Positions 25,256-33,688 of a DNA stretch of 35,680 bases are shown piece by piece (position 1 is the first letter of the stretch; each line of letters opens with the position of its first letter). Made by a program: the position numbers and the translations under genes. The notes beneath the pieces are model-generated. The model did not search any database. It worked only from the letters and a program-made list of their open reading frames with translations, and was not told the DNA's origin. The DNA is from Burkholderiaceae bacterium (lineage in GTDB: Bacteria; Pseudomonadota; Gammaproteobacteria; Burkholderiales; Burkholderiaceae_C): assembly GCA_030654805.1 (NCBI GenBank), contig JAURWR010000082.1, forward strand, positions 1-35,680. The letters run 5' to 3'.

Positions 25256-25747
25256 TCAGCTTTTCGGTTGGGCGGGTACTGCTGACGGCGTGACCACGGG
25301 TGCCTTGATGACGCGGGTCTTGCCACCTGTCGTCACCAGGATCACCGGATCGCCTGCAACCAGGGTTTCGTTGCCCTTGGCCTGAACGATGGCGCGGCGC
25401 TCGCCGTTGCGCATTTGAATCAGGATCTCGACCGCGTCTTCCGAGGTGGCGTAGCGTTCGACCGAATTGCCGATCACCGCACCAGCCACCGCGCCGAGCA
25501 CACCGACAACGGCACCCACCTTGTTGCCACCCACCTGCGAGCCGGCCACGCCGCCGACCACGGCGCCCGTGACGCCACCGCCGCCGCTTTGGCTGCCGTC
25601 AACGGTGACCGCGCGCACCGACAACACGGTGGCGTCCTGCACCTGGGACAGGCGTTGCGCGTCACCGCGCTGGATGACGTCCGGGCTGGTGGTGGAGCAG
25701 CCGGCGAGCACCGCAACGAAGGTGAGCAGAGCGAGAGATTTTTTCAT
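25256..25747 (-). CDS. SlyB/Pcp-like glycine-zipper outer-membrane lipoprotein
   Basis: The protein is 163 aa from ATG 25747. The lipoprotein signal ends in lipobox LAGC (Cys17). The mature part has VQDATVLSVRAVTVDGSQSG and then a glycine-zipper region (GVTGAVVGGVAGSQVGG, VVGVLGAVAGAVIGNSVE), and a small C-terminal beta domain (VEILIQMRNGERRAIVQ). This is the architecture of SlyB/Pcp/17-kDa surface antigens that stabilise the outer membrane. The frame is open to 25876, but only this ATG, with AAGGA 9 nt upstream, puts the signal first. It is convergent with the TPR gene. Confidence 0.88.
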   Translation of the reverse strand: MKKSLALLTFVAVLAGCSTTSPDVIQRGDAQRLSQVQDATVLSVRAVTVDGSQSGGGGVTGAVVGGVAGSQVGGNKVGAVVGVLGAVAGAVIGNSVERYATSEDAVEILIQMRNGERRAIVQAKGNETLVAGDPVILVTTGGKTRVIKAPVVTPSAVPAQPKS

Positions 25748-25903
25748 GATGGAGGTCCTTGTGCCGGTGTGACAACGGCCTGATTCACGATCAGGTTGAC
25801 GTGCCGCGTCCGCTTGGAGTCGGCACGATGCCCGATGTTCCGCCATGGGCTGCAAAGAAGTGTTGCTGTCGGTCAAGCCGTCGCCCGCACGACGGGGGTG
25901 ATG

Positions 25904-26461
25904 TCAGGCCCGCAATCGGCTGTGCCGGGGCACGCTGGCCAGCAGAAACTCCATCTGATCGGAAAGAATCCGGCGCCCGCGCAGGATCATGTCCTCATGA
26001 AGGCTCGGGACATAAGGCAGGTACAGCAGCGTCATCCGCGCTTCTTCGGGCAACCTGCTGCCTTTGTTGCCGTTGCAGGTTCGGCAGGCGGTGATGCAGT
26101 TCATCCAGGTGTCCTCCCCGCCGCGCGAGGTCGGGATGATGTGCTCGCGCGTCAGGTCGTCGGAGTGGAAATGCCCGCTGCAGTAGGCGCAGACGTGGCG
26201 ATCGCGAACGAAGAGCTTGGGATTCGACAGCGCGGGGCTTTGCCGCCAGGCGCGGCTGGGGATCGCACCCCGCACCGCGATGATCGGGTGCACCTCGATG
26301 CGCGATTGCAGGCCGGTGCGCCGCTGCACGCCGCCGCGCAGAACGAAGAACGCGTCGCCGAGCGTCCAGGCAACACCATCGCTGGCATAGAGCACAGCAG
26401 CCTCCTTGGCCGAAAGCCAGGATTGCGGTCGTCCAGACACATCGAGTTGCAGAACTTCCAA
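25904..26461 (-). CDS. HNH endonuclease family protein
   Basis: This 185-aa protein starts at TTG 26461, which is backed by an AGGAG site 8 nt upstream. The HNH core runs from about residue 88 to 131: RHVCAYCSGHF (C91, C94, first zinc pair), LTREHIIPTSRGG (H107, metal/catalytic), WMNCITACRTCNGNKG (N121, second cysteine pair C126 and C129). The cysteines would hold a structural zinc. An N-terminal part of about 80 residues (KEAAVLYASDGVAWTLGDAF) is shared by standalone HNH proteins in Burkholderiales. No partner restriction or phage genes are nearby; function unknown. It is divergent from the acyl-CoA dehydrogenase gene. Confidence 0.85.
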   Translation of the reverse strand: MEVLQLDVSGRPQSWLSAKEAAVLYASDGVAWTLGDAFFVLRGGVQRRTGLQSRIEVHPIIAVRGAIPSRAWRQSPALSNPKLFVRDRHVCAYCSGHFHSDDLTREHIIPTSRGGEDTWMNCITACRTCNGNKGSRLPEEARMTLLYLPYVPSLHEDMILRGRRILSDQMEFLLASVPRHSRLRA

Positions 26462-26678
26462 GATCCGTACTCCTACCGATCAAGCCTAACCAATCTGCGT
26501 GACAACTCGGATGTTCGCATGCCGGGCCGGGCGCCGTCTCTCCCTCGGTATTCCCGTTGCGGCTGGCCTGCCACTCTGGATTGGCCGATCGCGAGAGCCG
26601 CCAGCCTGGACGCTGTGAATCCCGAGTGAAAGTCGATCTGCTTTATGCAGAATAAGTTCACAGCTCCCAGGAACCACC

Positions 26679-28481
26679 ATGGCCCATTACACGCCCCCCC
26701 TGCGCGACATGCAGTTCGTGCTGCACGAGCTGCTGAGGGTCACCGACACCTTCAAGACGCTGCCGCCGCATGCCGAGGTCGACATCGAGACCGTCAACGC
26801 GGTGCTGGAGGAAGGCGGCAAGTTCGCCCGCGAGGTGATCGCGCCACTGAACCAGAGCGGCGATGCTGAAGGCTGCACGCTGGACCGCGACACGCACGAG
26901 GTGAAGGCGCCGGGCGGTTTTCAGGCCGCGTATGCCCAGTACGTCGAAGGCGGCTGGCCGTCGCTCGGATGCGATCTGGCCTACGGCGGTCAGGGCCTGC
27001 CGGTCACATTGAACCAGTGCCTGTACGAGATGCTCAACAGCGCCAACCAGGCGTGGACGATGTACCCCGGCCTGACCCACGGCGCCTACGAATGCCTGCA
27101 CGCCCACGGCACGCCCGAGCAACAGCAGACCTACCTGCCGAAGCTGACCAGCGGCGAATGGACCGGCACGATGTGCTTGACCGAAGCGCACTGCGGCACC
27201 GATCTGGGCCTGCTGCGCACCAAGGCCGAGCCCTCTCTTGACCCGTCAGCCGATGGCAGCTTCCTGATCACCGGCAACAAGATCTTCATCAGCGCTGGCG
27301 AGCACGACCTGGCTGCCAACATCATCCACCTGGTGCTGGCGCGGCTGCCCGAGGCACCGCTCGGCAGCAAGGGCATTTCGCTGTTCGTGGTGCCGAAGTT
27401 CCTGGTCGCCGCCGACGGCTCGCTGGGCGCGCGCAACCCGATCTTCTGCGGCGCGCTCGAACACAAGATGGGCATCCACGGCAACGCGACCTGCCAGATG
27501 AACCTCGACGGTGCCCGCGGCTGGCTGGTCGGGCCGCCGCACAAGGGGCTGAACGCGATGTTCGTGATGATGAACGCGGCGCGTCTGGGCGTCGGCATGC
27601 AGTCGCTGGGCCTGACCGAGGTGGCCTATCAGAACGCGGCGGCGTACGCGAAGGACCGCCTTCAGATGCGCTCGCTGACCGGCCCGAAGGCGCCCGACAA
27701 GCCGGCCGATCCGATCATCGTGCACCCCGATGTGCGCAAGATGCTGCTGACCGCGCGCGCCTATGCCGAAGGCGGCCGCGCGCTGGCGGTGTTCACCGCG
27801 CTGCTGATCGACCAGGAGCTGTCGTCCACCGACAAGACGGTGAAGCAGGACGCCGCCGACCTGGTCGCGCTGCTGACGCCGATCGTCAAGGCCTTCCTGA
27901 CCGACAACGCCTGGATCGCCACCTCGCACTGCATGCAGGTCTTCGGCGGCCACGGCTATGTGCGCGAATGGGGCATGGAGCAGTTCGTCCGCGATGCGCG
28001 CATCAACATGACCTACGAGGGCACCAACACGATCCAGTCGCTCGACCTGCTCGGGCGCAAGGTGCTCGGCGACAACGGCAAGAAGTTGAAGAAGTTCGGT
28101 GCGCTGGTGCAGCAACTGATCGACGACGAAGGCGTCAACGAGGCGATGAGCGAATTCATCAACCCGCTGGCCGACCTGGGCGACAAGGTCACCAAGCTCA
28201 GCACCGAGCTCGGCATGAAGGCGTTCGGCAATCCGGACGAGGTCGGGGCGGCGGCGGTCGACTACCTGCGCGTCGTCGGCCACCTGGTGTTCGCGTACTT
28301 CTGGGCCCGCATGGCGCGGGTCGCGCTCAATCATGCGGACAATGGTGATCCGTTCTACCGTGCGAAGCTCGCCACCGCGCGCTTCTACTTTGCCAAGCTG
28401 CTGCCCGAGACCGCTGGATTGATCCGCACCGCGCGGGCCGGTGCCAAACCCTTGATGGACATGGACGCATCCCTGTTCTGA
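26679..28481 (+). CDS. Acyl-CoA dehydrogenase with C-terminal extension
   Basis: This 600-aa FAD enzyme makes trans-2-enoyl-CoA from acyl-CoA, the first oxidation of beta-oxidation. Visible: N-terminal extension MAHYTPPLRDMQFVLHELL typical of the long bacterial form; GTMCLTEAHCGTDLGLLRTKA (flavin/substrate loop); FGGHGYVREWGMEQFVRDARI (in parts); and NMTYEGTNTIQSLDLLGRKV with the catalytic Glu at about 447. A C-terminal ACDH_C-like helical domain follows. The start has a CAGGA-type site before ATG 26679. It is the first gene of a same-strand beta-oxidation cluster. It is close to the FadE-type subfamily annotated in Burkholderiales; chain-length preference cannot be read. Confidence 0.93.
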   Translation: MAHYTPPLRDMQFVLHELLRVTDTFKTLPPHAEVDIETVNAVLEEGGKFAREVIAPLNQSGDAEGCTLDRDTHEVKAPGGFQAAYAQYVEGGWPSLGCDLAYGGQGLPVTLNQCLYEMLNSANQAWTMYPGLTHGAYECLHAHGTPEQQQTYLPKLTSGEWTGTMCLTEAHCGTDLGLLRTKAEPSLDPSADGSFLITGNKIFISAGEHDLAANIIHLVLARLPEAPLGSKGISLFVVPKFLVAADGSLGARNPIFCGALEHKMGIHGNATCQMNLDGARGWLVGPPHKGLNAMFVMMNAARLGVGMQSLGLTEVAYQNAAAYAKDRLQMRSLTGPKAPDKPADPIIVHPDVRKMLLTARAYAEGGRALAVFTALLIDQELSSTDKTVKQDAADLVALLTPIVKAFLTDNAWIATSHCMQVFGGHGYVREWGMEQFVRDARINMTYEGTNTIQSLDLLGRKVLGDNGKKLKKFGALVQQLIDDEGVNEAMSEFINPLADLGDKVTKLSTELGMKAFGNPDEVGAAAVDYLRVVGHLVFAYFWARMARVALNHADNGDPFYRAKLATARFYFAKLLPETAGLIRTARAGAKPLMDMDASLF

Positions 28482-28554
28482 CGCGGTGGCGCCGCGGTCC
28501 GGCGCGGCATTTGCTCAGACCACCGAATCCGAATCCCAACGTCCTGGAGTCACC

Positions 28555-30963
28555 ATGAAACGATTTCCCGTCCGCAAGGTCGCCGTGCTTGGAGCCGGCG
28601 TCATGGGCGCCCAGATCGCCGCCCACCTGGCCAACGTACGGGTGCCGGTGGTGCTGTTCGACCTGCCGGCCAGAGAAGGCTCGAAGAACGGCGTCGTCAC
28701 CAAGGCGGTCGAGGGCCTGAAGAAGCTCAAGCCCGCACCGCTCGGTATCAACGACGACGCGGTGCTGATCCAGCAGGCCAACTACGAGGAGCACCTCGAG
28801 CAGCTGCGCGACTGCGATCTGATCATCGAGGCGATCGCCGAGCGCATGGACTGGAAGCTCGACCTGTACACGAAGATCGCTCCGTTCGTCGCGCCGCACG
28901 CGATCGTCGCCAGCAACACCTCGGGGCTGAGCATCTCAAAGCTGGGCGCGGTGCTGCCCGAGGCGATCCAGCCGCGTTTCTGCGGCATCCACTTCTTCAA
29001 TCCGCCTCGCTACATGGCACTGGTCGAGCTGATCCCGACGCCGACCACGCTGCCCGACATCCTGGATCAGCTCGAAGCCTTCGTGACCACCGCGCTCGGC
29101 AAGGGCGTGGTGCGCGCGAAGGACACACCGAACTTCATCGCCAACCGCGTCGGCGTCGCCGGCATGCTGGCGGTGATGAAGGAGGCCGAGCAGTTCGGCC
29201 TCACCTGCGACGTGGTCGACGACCTGACCGGCAAGAAGCTCGGCCGCGCCAGTTCGGGCACCTTCCGCACCGCCGACGTGGTCGGGCTGGACACGCTGGC
29301 GCATGTCATCAGGACGTTGCAGGACAACCTCGGCCCCGAGCAGTCGAACGATCCGTTCTACGGCAGCTACGCGACGCCGCCGGTGCTCGGCGCGCTGATC
29401 GCCCAGGGCACGCTCGGGCAGAAGACAGGCGCCGGTTTCTACAAGAAGGTCGGCAAGGACATCCTGCGCTGGGACGCCACCGCCAATGACTATGTGACCG
29501 GCGGGGGCCAGGCCGACGAACTGGTCGGTCGCATCCTGAAGAAGGCGCCGGCCGAGCGGCTCAAGCTGCTGCGCGAATCAAGCCACCCGCAGGCGCAGTT
29601 CCTGTGGGCGGTGCTGCGCGACGGCTTCCACTACAGCGCCGTGCACCTGGCCGAGGTCGCCGCGTGCGCCCGCGACATCGACTTCGCGATGCGCTGGGGT
29701 TTCGGCTTCAGCCAGGGTCCGTTCGAGCTGTGGCAGGCCGCTGGCTGGTCGACCGTCGCACGCTGGATGCAGGACGACATCGACGCCGGCAAGGCGCTGT
29801 GCGCTGCGCCGCTGCCGGCCTGGGTGTTCGAGGGGCCGGTGGCCGACCGCCAGGGCGTGCACCAGCCGGAGGGATCGTGGAGCGCGTCCGAGTCGCGCTT
29901 CGTCGCTGAAAGCACGCTGCCGGTCTATGGGCGCCAGCACTTCCGCGAACGTGTGTTCGGTTCGGGTGCGCCAGCGCCGTTGCAGTCGGGCACCGAGCTG
30001 TTCAAGACCGACGAGTTGCGCGTGTGGACGCTCGACGGCGAGGTGCTGATCGCCAGCCTGACCGCCAAGCTGCACCTGATCAGCCCGGCCGTGACCGAGG
30101 GTCTGGTGAAGGCGGTCGGCCTCGCCGAGGAATCCTACAAAGGCCTGGTGATCTGGTCGCCCGACGATGTGTTTTCGGCTGGAGCCAACCTTGAAGCACT
30201 GATGCCGGTCTTCATGAAGAGCGGTGCGAAGGGCATCGCGCCCGAAGAGCAGAAGCTGCAGGAGGCGATGCTGCGTGTGCGCTACGCGACGGTGCCGGTG
30301 GTGGCGGCGATCCGCGGGCTGGCGCTCGGTGGCGGCTGCGAACTCGCCGTGCACTGCGCCAAGCGGGTGGCGGCGATGGAGAGCTACGTCGGCCTGGTCG
30401 AGGTCGGCGTCGGGCTGATTCCGGGGGCCGGCGGGCTGACGTACATCGCTCGTCGTGCCGCGGAGATGGCGGGAGCGGGCGGGGCGAACGCCGATCTGCT
30501 GGCGTTCCTGAAGGAGGGGTTCGCCGCCGCCGCGATGGCCAAGGTCGGTACCAGCGCGATCGACAGCCGCCAGCTCGGCTACCTGCTGTGGAGCGACGTG
30601 GTCGTGCCGCACAAGGACGAGCTGCTGTATGTCGCGCTGACGCAGGCGAAGGCCCTGTTCGACAGCGGCTACCGGCCGCCGGCGAAGACGCTGTTCCCGG
30701 TCGCGGGTCGCGGCGCCGCTGCGACGATCAGGGGCCAGCTGGTCAACATGCGCGACGGCGGCTTCATCAGCGCGCACGATTTCCACATCGCGTCGCTGAT
30801 CGGCGAGGTGCTGTGCGGTGGTGATGTCGACGCCGGATCGCTGGTCAGCGAGGAATACCTGATGGCGCTGGAGCGCCAGCACTTCTGCGCGCTGCTGGAA
30901 CACCCGAAGACGCAGGAACGGATCATGGGCATGCTCAATACGGGCAAGCCAGTACGGAATTGA
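28555..30963 (+). CDS. Bifunctional 3-hydroxyacyl-CoA dehydrogenase / enoyl-CoA hydratase
   Basis: This 802-aa two-domain enzyme hydrates enoyl-CoA and oxidises 3-hydroxyacyl-CoA with NAD. Here the dehydrogenase comes first: Rossmann motif VAVLGAGVMGAQIAAHLAN near residue 9, then IIEAIAERMDWK, ASNTSGLSISKL and GIHFFNPPRYMALVELI. The C-terminal third is a crotonase domain: LVIWSPDDVFSAGANLEAL, RGLALGGGCELAVHCAKRV and YVGLVEVGVGLIPGAGG. This order is the reverse of E. coli FadB, as in FadN/HbdA-like proteins. ATG 28555 with GGAG upstream is preferred over the open frame start at 28486, as the Rossmann strand follows at once. It lies 73 bp after the acyl-CoA dehydrogenase. Confidence 0.93.
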   Translation: MKRFPVRKVAVLGAGVMGAQIAAHLANVRVPVVLFDLPAREGSKNGVVTKAVEGLKKLKPAPLGINDDAVLIQQANYEEHLEQLRDCDLIIEAIAERMDWKLDLYTKIAPFVAPHAIVASNTSGLSISKLGAVLPEAIQPRFCGIHFFNPPRYMALVELIPTPTTLPDILDQLEAFVTTALGKGVVRAKDTPNFIANRVGVAGMLAVMKEAEQFGLTCDVVDDLTGKKLGRASSGTFRTADVVGLDTLAHVIRTLQDNLGPEQSNDPFYGSYATPPVLGALIAQGTLGQKTGAGFYKKVGKDILRWDATANDYVTGGGQADELVGRILKKAPAERLKLLRESSHPQAQFLWAVLRDGFHYSAVHLAEVAACARDIDFAMRWGFGFSQGPFELWQAAGWSTVARWMQDDIDAGKALCAAPLPAWVFEGPVADRQGVHQPEGSWSASESRFVAESTLPVYGRQHFRERVFGSGAPAPLQSGTELFKTDELRVWTLDGEVLIASLTAKLHLISPAVTEGLVKAVGLAEESYKGLVIWSPDDVFSAGANLEALMPVFMKSGAKGIAPEEQKLQEAMLRVRYATVPVVAAIRGLALGGGCELAVHCAKRVAAMESYVGLVEVGVGLIPGAGGLTYIARRAAEMAGAGGANADLLAFLKEGFAAAAMAKVGTSAIDSRQLGYLLWSDVVVPHKDELLYVALTQAKALFDSGYRPPAKTLFPVAGRGAAATIRGQLVNMRDGGFISAHDFHIASLIGEVLCGGDVDAGSLVSEEYLMALERQHFCALLEHPKTQERIMGMLNTGKPVRN

Positions 30964-30970
30964 AATGAAT

Positions 30971-31009
30971 GGCCCCTTCCCCCGCTGGGGGAAGGCAGGG
31001 ATGGGGGCC
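30971..31009 (-). repeat. GC-rich palindromic repeat, left copy beside the DUF559 gene
   Basis: This 39-bp element contains a perfect 9-bp stem (CCTTCCCCC/GGGGGAAGG) with a 3-nt loop at 30975-30995. Its reverse complement matches the element at 31373-31407 at most positions. It lies 7 bp after the preceding stop codon. Confidence 0.75.
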
Positions 31010-31027
31010 TCTTCCCACAACGCGTAC

Positions 31028-31345
31028 ATGCAACATCAAGCCAGCACCGACGCAAGACGCCACGCGATCACACTGCGAACCGGCATGACCGATGCCGAAC
31101 GCAGGCTGTGGTCGAGGCTGCGGGGCGAGCAGCTCGGCGTGAAATTTCGCAGGCAGCATCCGCTCGGCGGGTATGTGCTGGACTTTGCGTGTCTCGAGCC
31201 CAAGGTGGTGATCGAGGTCGACGGATCCCAGCATCTCGACCAGGCGGGGTATGACGATCGACGCAGTGCCTGGCTGGCCGAGCGCGGGTTTCGGGTGTGC
31301 GGTTATGGACGAACGAGGTGTTGTCCGAGACGGATGCGGTGGTGA
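31028..31345 (+). CDS. DUF559 (Vsr-like endonuclease fold) protein, C-terminus frameshifted
   Basis: About 105 aa are present from ATG 31028. DUF559 proteins share the PD-(D/E)XK-type fold of the Vsr mismatch endonuclease. Visible: LRTGMTDAERRLWSRLRGEQ, VKFRRQHPLGGYVLDFACLE and KVVIEVDGSQHLDQAGYDDR, with the candidate catalytic Asp and the ExD pair. After AERGFRV near 31297 the family-like reading continues in another frame (RLWTNEVLSETDAVVSCIV), so one base seems to be missing and the last helix is lost; a sequencing error is possible. An upstream start at 30965 would read through the palindromic repeat and is unlikely. The gene sits between two beta-oxidation genes and is bounded by inverted palindromic repeats. 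Confidence 0.75.
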   Translation: MQHQASTDARRHAITLRTGMTDAERRLWSRLRGEQLGVKFRRQHPLGGYVLDFACLEPKVVIEVDGSQHLDQAGYDDRRSAWLAERGFRVCGYGRTRCCPRRMRW

Positions 31346-31372
31346 GCTGCATCGTCGGTGTGTTGGCGGGGA

Positions 31373-31441
31373 GCCCCCACCCCAACCCTCCCCCAGCGGG
31401 GGAGGGAGTCATTCGTTCGCCTCCCCCAGCGGGCGGGGGAG
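31373..31441 (+). repeat. GC-rich palindromic repeats, right copies beside the DUF559 gene
   Basis: The first unit (31373-31407) has a perfect 9-bp stem CCCTCCCCC/GGGGGAGGG with a 3-nt AGC loop (31386-31406). A second, shorter unit follows with stem CTCCCCC/GGGGGAG and a 7-nt loop (31421-31441). The first unit is the inverted counterpart of the element at 30971-31009, so the DUF559 gene lies between inverted copies. The repeats end 37 bp before the thiolase ATG. Confidence 0.8.
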
Positions 31442-31478
31442 TCAAGAATTTGCCGCTCGTACTTGACAAGGACTGTCC

Positions 31479-32675
31479 ATGAAACAACTGCAAGACGCCT
31501 ACATCGTCGCCGCGACCCGCACGCCGATCGGCAAGTCCGGGCGCGGCGTGTTCCGCAACATGCGGCCCGATGACCTGTTGATCGCGGCGATCCGCGGCGC
31601 GCTGAAGCAGGTGCCGACGCTGGATCCGAAGGCGATCGAGGACGCGATCGTCGGCTGCGCGATGCCGGAGGGCGAGCAGGGCCTGAACGTGGCACGCATC
31701 GGCGCGTTGCTGGCCGGGCTGCCGAACAGCGTCGGCGGCGTCACTGTCAACCGCTTCTGCGCGTCCGGGCTGACCGCGATCCAGATGGCGGCCGACCGCA
31801 TCCGCGTCGGCGAGGCCGAGGTGATGATCGCCGGCGGCGTCGAGAGCATGAGCATGGTGCCGATGAGCGGCAACAAGCCGTCGTTCAACCCGGCGGTCTT
31901 CTTGCGCGACGAGAACGTCGGCATCGCCTACGGCATGGGCATGACCGCCGAGCGCGTCGCGCAGCAGTGGAAGGTCACGCGCGAGGCACAGGACGAGTTC
32001 GCGCTGCAATCGCACCTGAAGGCGCTGAAGGCGATCGCCGCCGGTGAGTTCTACGACGAGATCACGCCGGTCGAGGTGACCGATCGGTCACCGAACCTGA
32101 TGAATGGTGAGGTCACGTCGAGGATCCGCACCGCCAGCGTCGACGAAGGCCCGCGCGCCGACACGACGATCGAGGCGCTGGCCAAGCTGCGCCCGGTGTT
32201 CGCGGCCAAGGGCAGCGTGACGGCCGGCAACAGCTCGCAGACCAGCGATGGTGCGGGCTGCCTGATCCTGGCCAGCGCACAGGCGCTCAAGACCTTCAAC
32301 CTGCAACCGCTGGCGCGCTTCGTCAGCTTCGCCAGCCGCGGTGTGCCGCCCGAGATCATGGGCATCGGCCCGATCGAGGCGGTGCCGGCCGCGCTGCGCT
32401 ACGCCGGTCTGCAGCAGAAGGACCTCGACTGGATCGAGTTGAACGAGGCCTTTGCAGCGCAGGCGCTGGCGGTGCTCGGCACCTTGCATCTGGACCCCGC
32501 CCGGGTCAACCCGTTGGGCGGCGCAATCGCGCTGGGCCACCCGCTGGGCGCCACCGGCGCGATTCGCGCGGCCACCGTGGTGCATGCGCTGCGCCGGCAC
32601 AACCTGAAGTACGGCATGGTGACGATGTGCGTGGGCACCGGGCAGGGCGCCGCCGGAATTTTCGAGAGGATGTGA
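31479..32675 (+). CDS. fadA: Acetyl-CoA C-acyltransferase (3-ketoacyl-CoA thiolase)
   Basis: This 398-aa enzyme cleaves 3-ketoacyl-CoA with CoA to release acetyl-CoA, the last step of beta-oxidation. The active-site Cys is C94 in VNRFCASGLTAIQ. The second loop has NPLGGAIALGHPLGATGAI with H354, and the C-terminal MCVGTGQGAAGIFE has C384. DAYIVAATRTPIGKS is the usual thiolase start, and GGVESMSMVPMSG is also typical. The length is normal. The ATG follows AAGGA. It is in line with the hydroxyacyl-CoA dehydrogenase gene, apart from the inserted DUF559 unit; the symbol is by function, as the subfamily (FadA or FadI) is not resolved. Confidence 0.93.
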   Translation: MKQLQDAYIVAATRTPIGKSGRGVFRNMRPDDLLIAAIRGALKQVPTLDPKAIEDAIVGCAMPEGEQGLNVARIGALLAGLPNSVGGVTVNRFCASGLTAIQMAADRIRVGEAEVMIAGGVESMSMVPMSGNKPSFNPAVFLRDENVGIAYGMGMTAERVAQQWKVTREAQDEFALQSHLKALKAIAAGEFYDEITPVEVTDRSPNLMNGEVTSRIRTASVDEGPRADTTIEALAKLRPVFAAKGSVTAGNSSQTSDGAGCLILASAQALKTFNLQPLARFVSFASRGVPPEIMGIGPIEAVPAALRYAGLQQKDLDWIELNEAFAAQALAVLGTLHLDPARVNPLGGAIALGHPLGATGAIRAATVVHALRRHNLKYGMVTMCVGTGQGAAGIFERM

Positions 32676-32896
32676 GCCCCCTTCGCTGCGCTGCCGCCTT
32701 GCAGGCCGCGCCGGGCCCATGGCCCAGCTCCTCGCCAGGCGCAACCCGTCCACTGGACTGGTTGCGTCCGGGCTCGGCCCCCAAGGGGCGCCAACCCTGC
32801 AGCCGGGAAACCCGTCCGCGGTTGTGGCTTGATGGGGCGCGTCGCTTCGCCGCGCGTCACGGCGCGAAGACTTTTGAGTTTCACTGAGATCACAAG
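32676..32896. repeat. Intergenic repeat-like segment between thiolase and enoyl-CoA hydratase genes
   Basis: This 221-bp gap has no credible gene. It is dense in short inverted repeats. The clearest is the hairpin at 32740-32766: CGCAACC / GGTTGCG as outer arms and GTCCA / TGGAC inside, with one mismatch between. Nearby are GGGCCCATGGCCC and CCCCCAAGGGG near-palindromes. The text resembles extragenic repeats common in Comamonadaceae-like genomes and differs from both the rodA-trpE array and the DUF559 palindromes. Confidence 0.5.
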
Positions 32897-33661
32897 ATGA
32901 GTATCAAGACCGCCACGCTGAATGGCGTTGCCACGATCGAGATCGCGCGGCCGCAGAAGAAGAATGCGCTGACCGCCGAGATGTACGCTGCGATGGCTGC
33001 CGCGTTGCGTGCGGCCGACGCCGATGTATCGGTGCGCGCACTGTTGATCGTCGGCCAGCCCGGGGTCTTCACCTCGGGCAACGACATCGACGACTTCATG
33101 AACCGTCCACCGGCCACGAGCGACGCACCGGTGTTCGACTTCATGCGCGCGCTGGTCGGGTGCAGCAAGCCGGTCGTCGCGGCGGTGACTGGTGCGGCCA
33201 TCGGCATCGGCACGACGATGCTGCTGCACTGCGACCTGGTCTACGTGTCCGACGAAGCGCGACTGGCGATGCCGTTCGCGAGCCTGGGGCTGGTGCCCGA
33301 GTTCGCCTCCAGCCTGATCGTGCCGACGCTGGTCGGTCACGCCAAGGCGGCCGAGAAACTGTTGCTCGGCGATCCGTTCACCGCCGAGGAAGCGGTCGAG
33401 ATGCGCATCGCCAACGCCGTGCTGCCCGCCGGGGAAGTCGTGCGGCACGCCCGTCGCATGGCCGAGCGGTTCAATGCGCTGCCGCCGGGCGCGGTGCGCG
33501 AGACGAAGCAGCTGATGCGCCGGGCCGGTTCGGCGGCGGTGCTGGAAGCGATCGAGGTCGAGGCAGCCGCTTTCCGTCAACGGCTCTCCAGTCCCGAAGC
33601 GACTGAAGCCTTCAGCGCGTTCTTCCAGAAACGCCTGCCGGATTTCTCGACCTTCTCCTGA
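32897..33661 (+). CDS. Enoyl-CoA hydratase/isomerase family protein
   Basis: This 254-aa single-domain crotonase adds water to trans-2-enoyl-CoA or isomerises it. Visible: TIEIARPQKKNALTAEMYAA at the N-terminus; GQPGVFTSGNDIDDFMN (oxyanion-hole region); AAVTGAAIGIGTTMLLHCDL and DEARLAMPFASLGLVPEFAS, with a Glu at the position where hydratases have a catalytic acid. It gives the cluster a second hydratase besides the fused domain of the 802-aa protein, perhaps for other chain lengths or double-bond positions. A repeat-rich gap separates it from the thiolase gene. Confidence 0.9.
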   Translation: MSIKTATLNGVATIEIARPQKKNALTAEMYAAMAAALRAADADVSVRALLIVGQPGVFTSGNDIDDFMNRPPATSDAPVFDFMRALVGCSKPVVAAVTGAAIGIGTTMLLHCDLVYVSDEARLAMPFASLGLVPEFASSLIVPTLVGHAKAAEKLLLGDPFTAEEAVEMRIANAVLPAGEVVRHARRMAERFNALPPGAVRETKQLMRRAGSAAVLEAIEVEAAAFRQRLSSPEATEAFSAFFQKRLPDFSTFS

Positions 33662-33688
33662 GCCTTTCGGCCCGCAGACCCGAGGGCC

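Noticed and set aside
25904-26461. HNH gene as part of a restriction or phage-defence system
   Set aside because: No methyltransferase, helicase or phage gene is adjacent; neighbours are a lipoprotein and metabolic genes.
31373-31441. CRISPR-like reading of the two adjacent palindromes
   Set aside because: Only two unequal units with no spacer of regular length and no cas genes.
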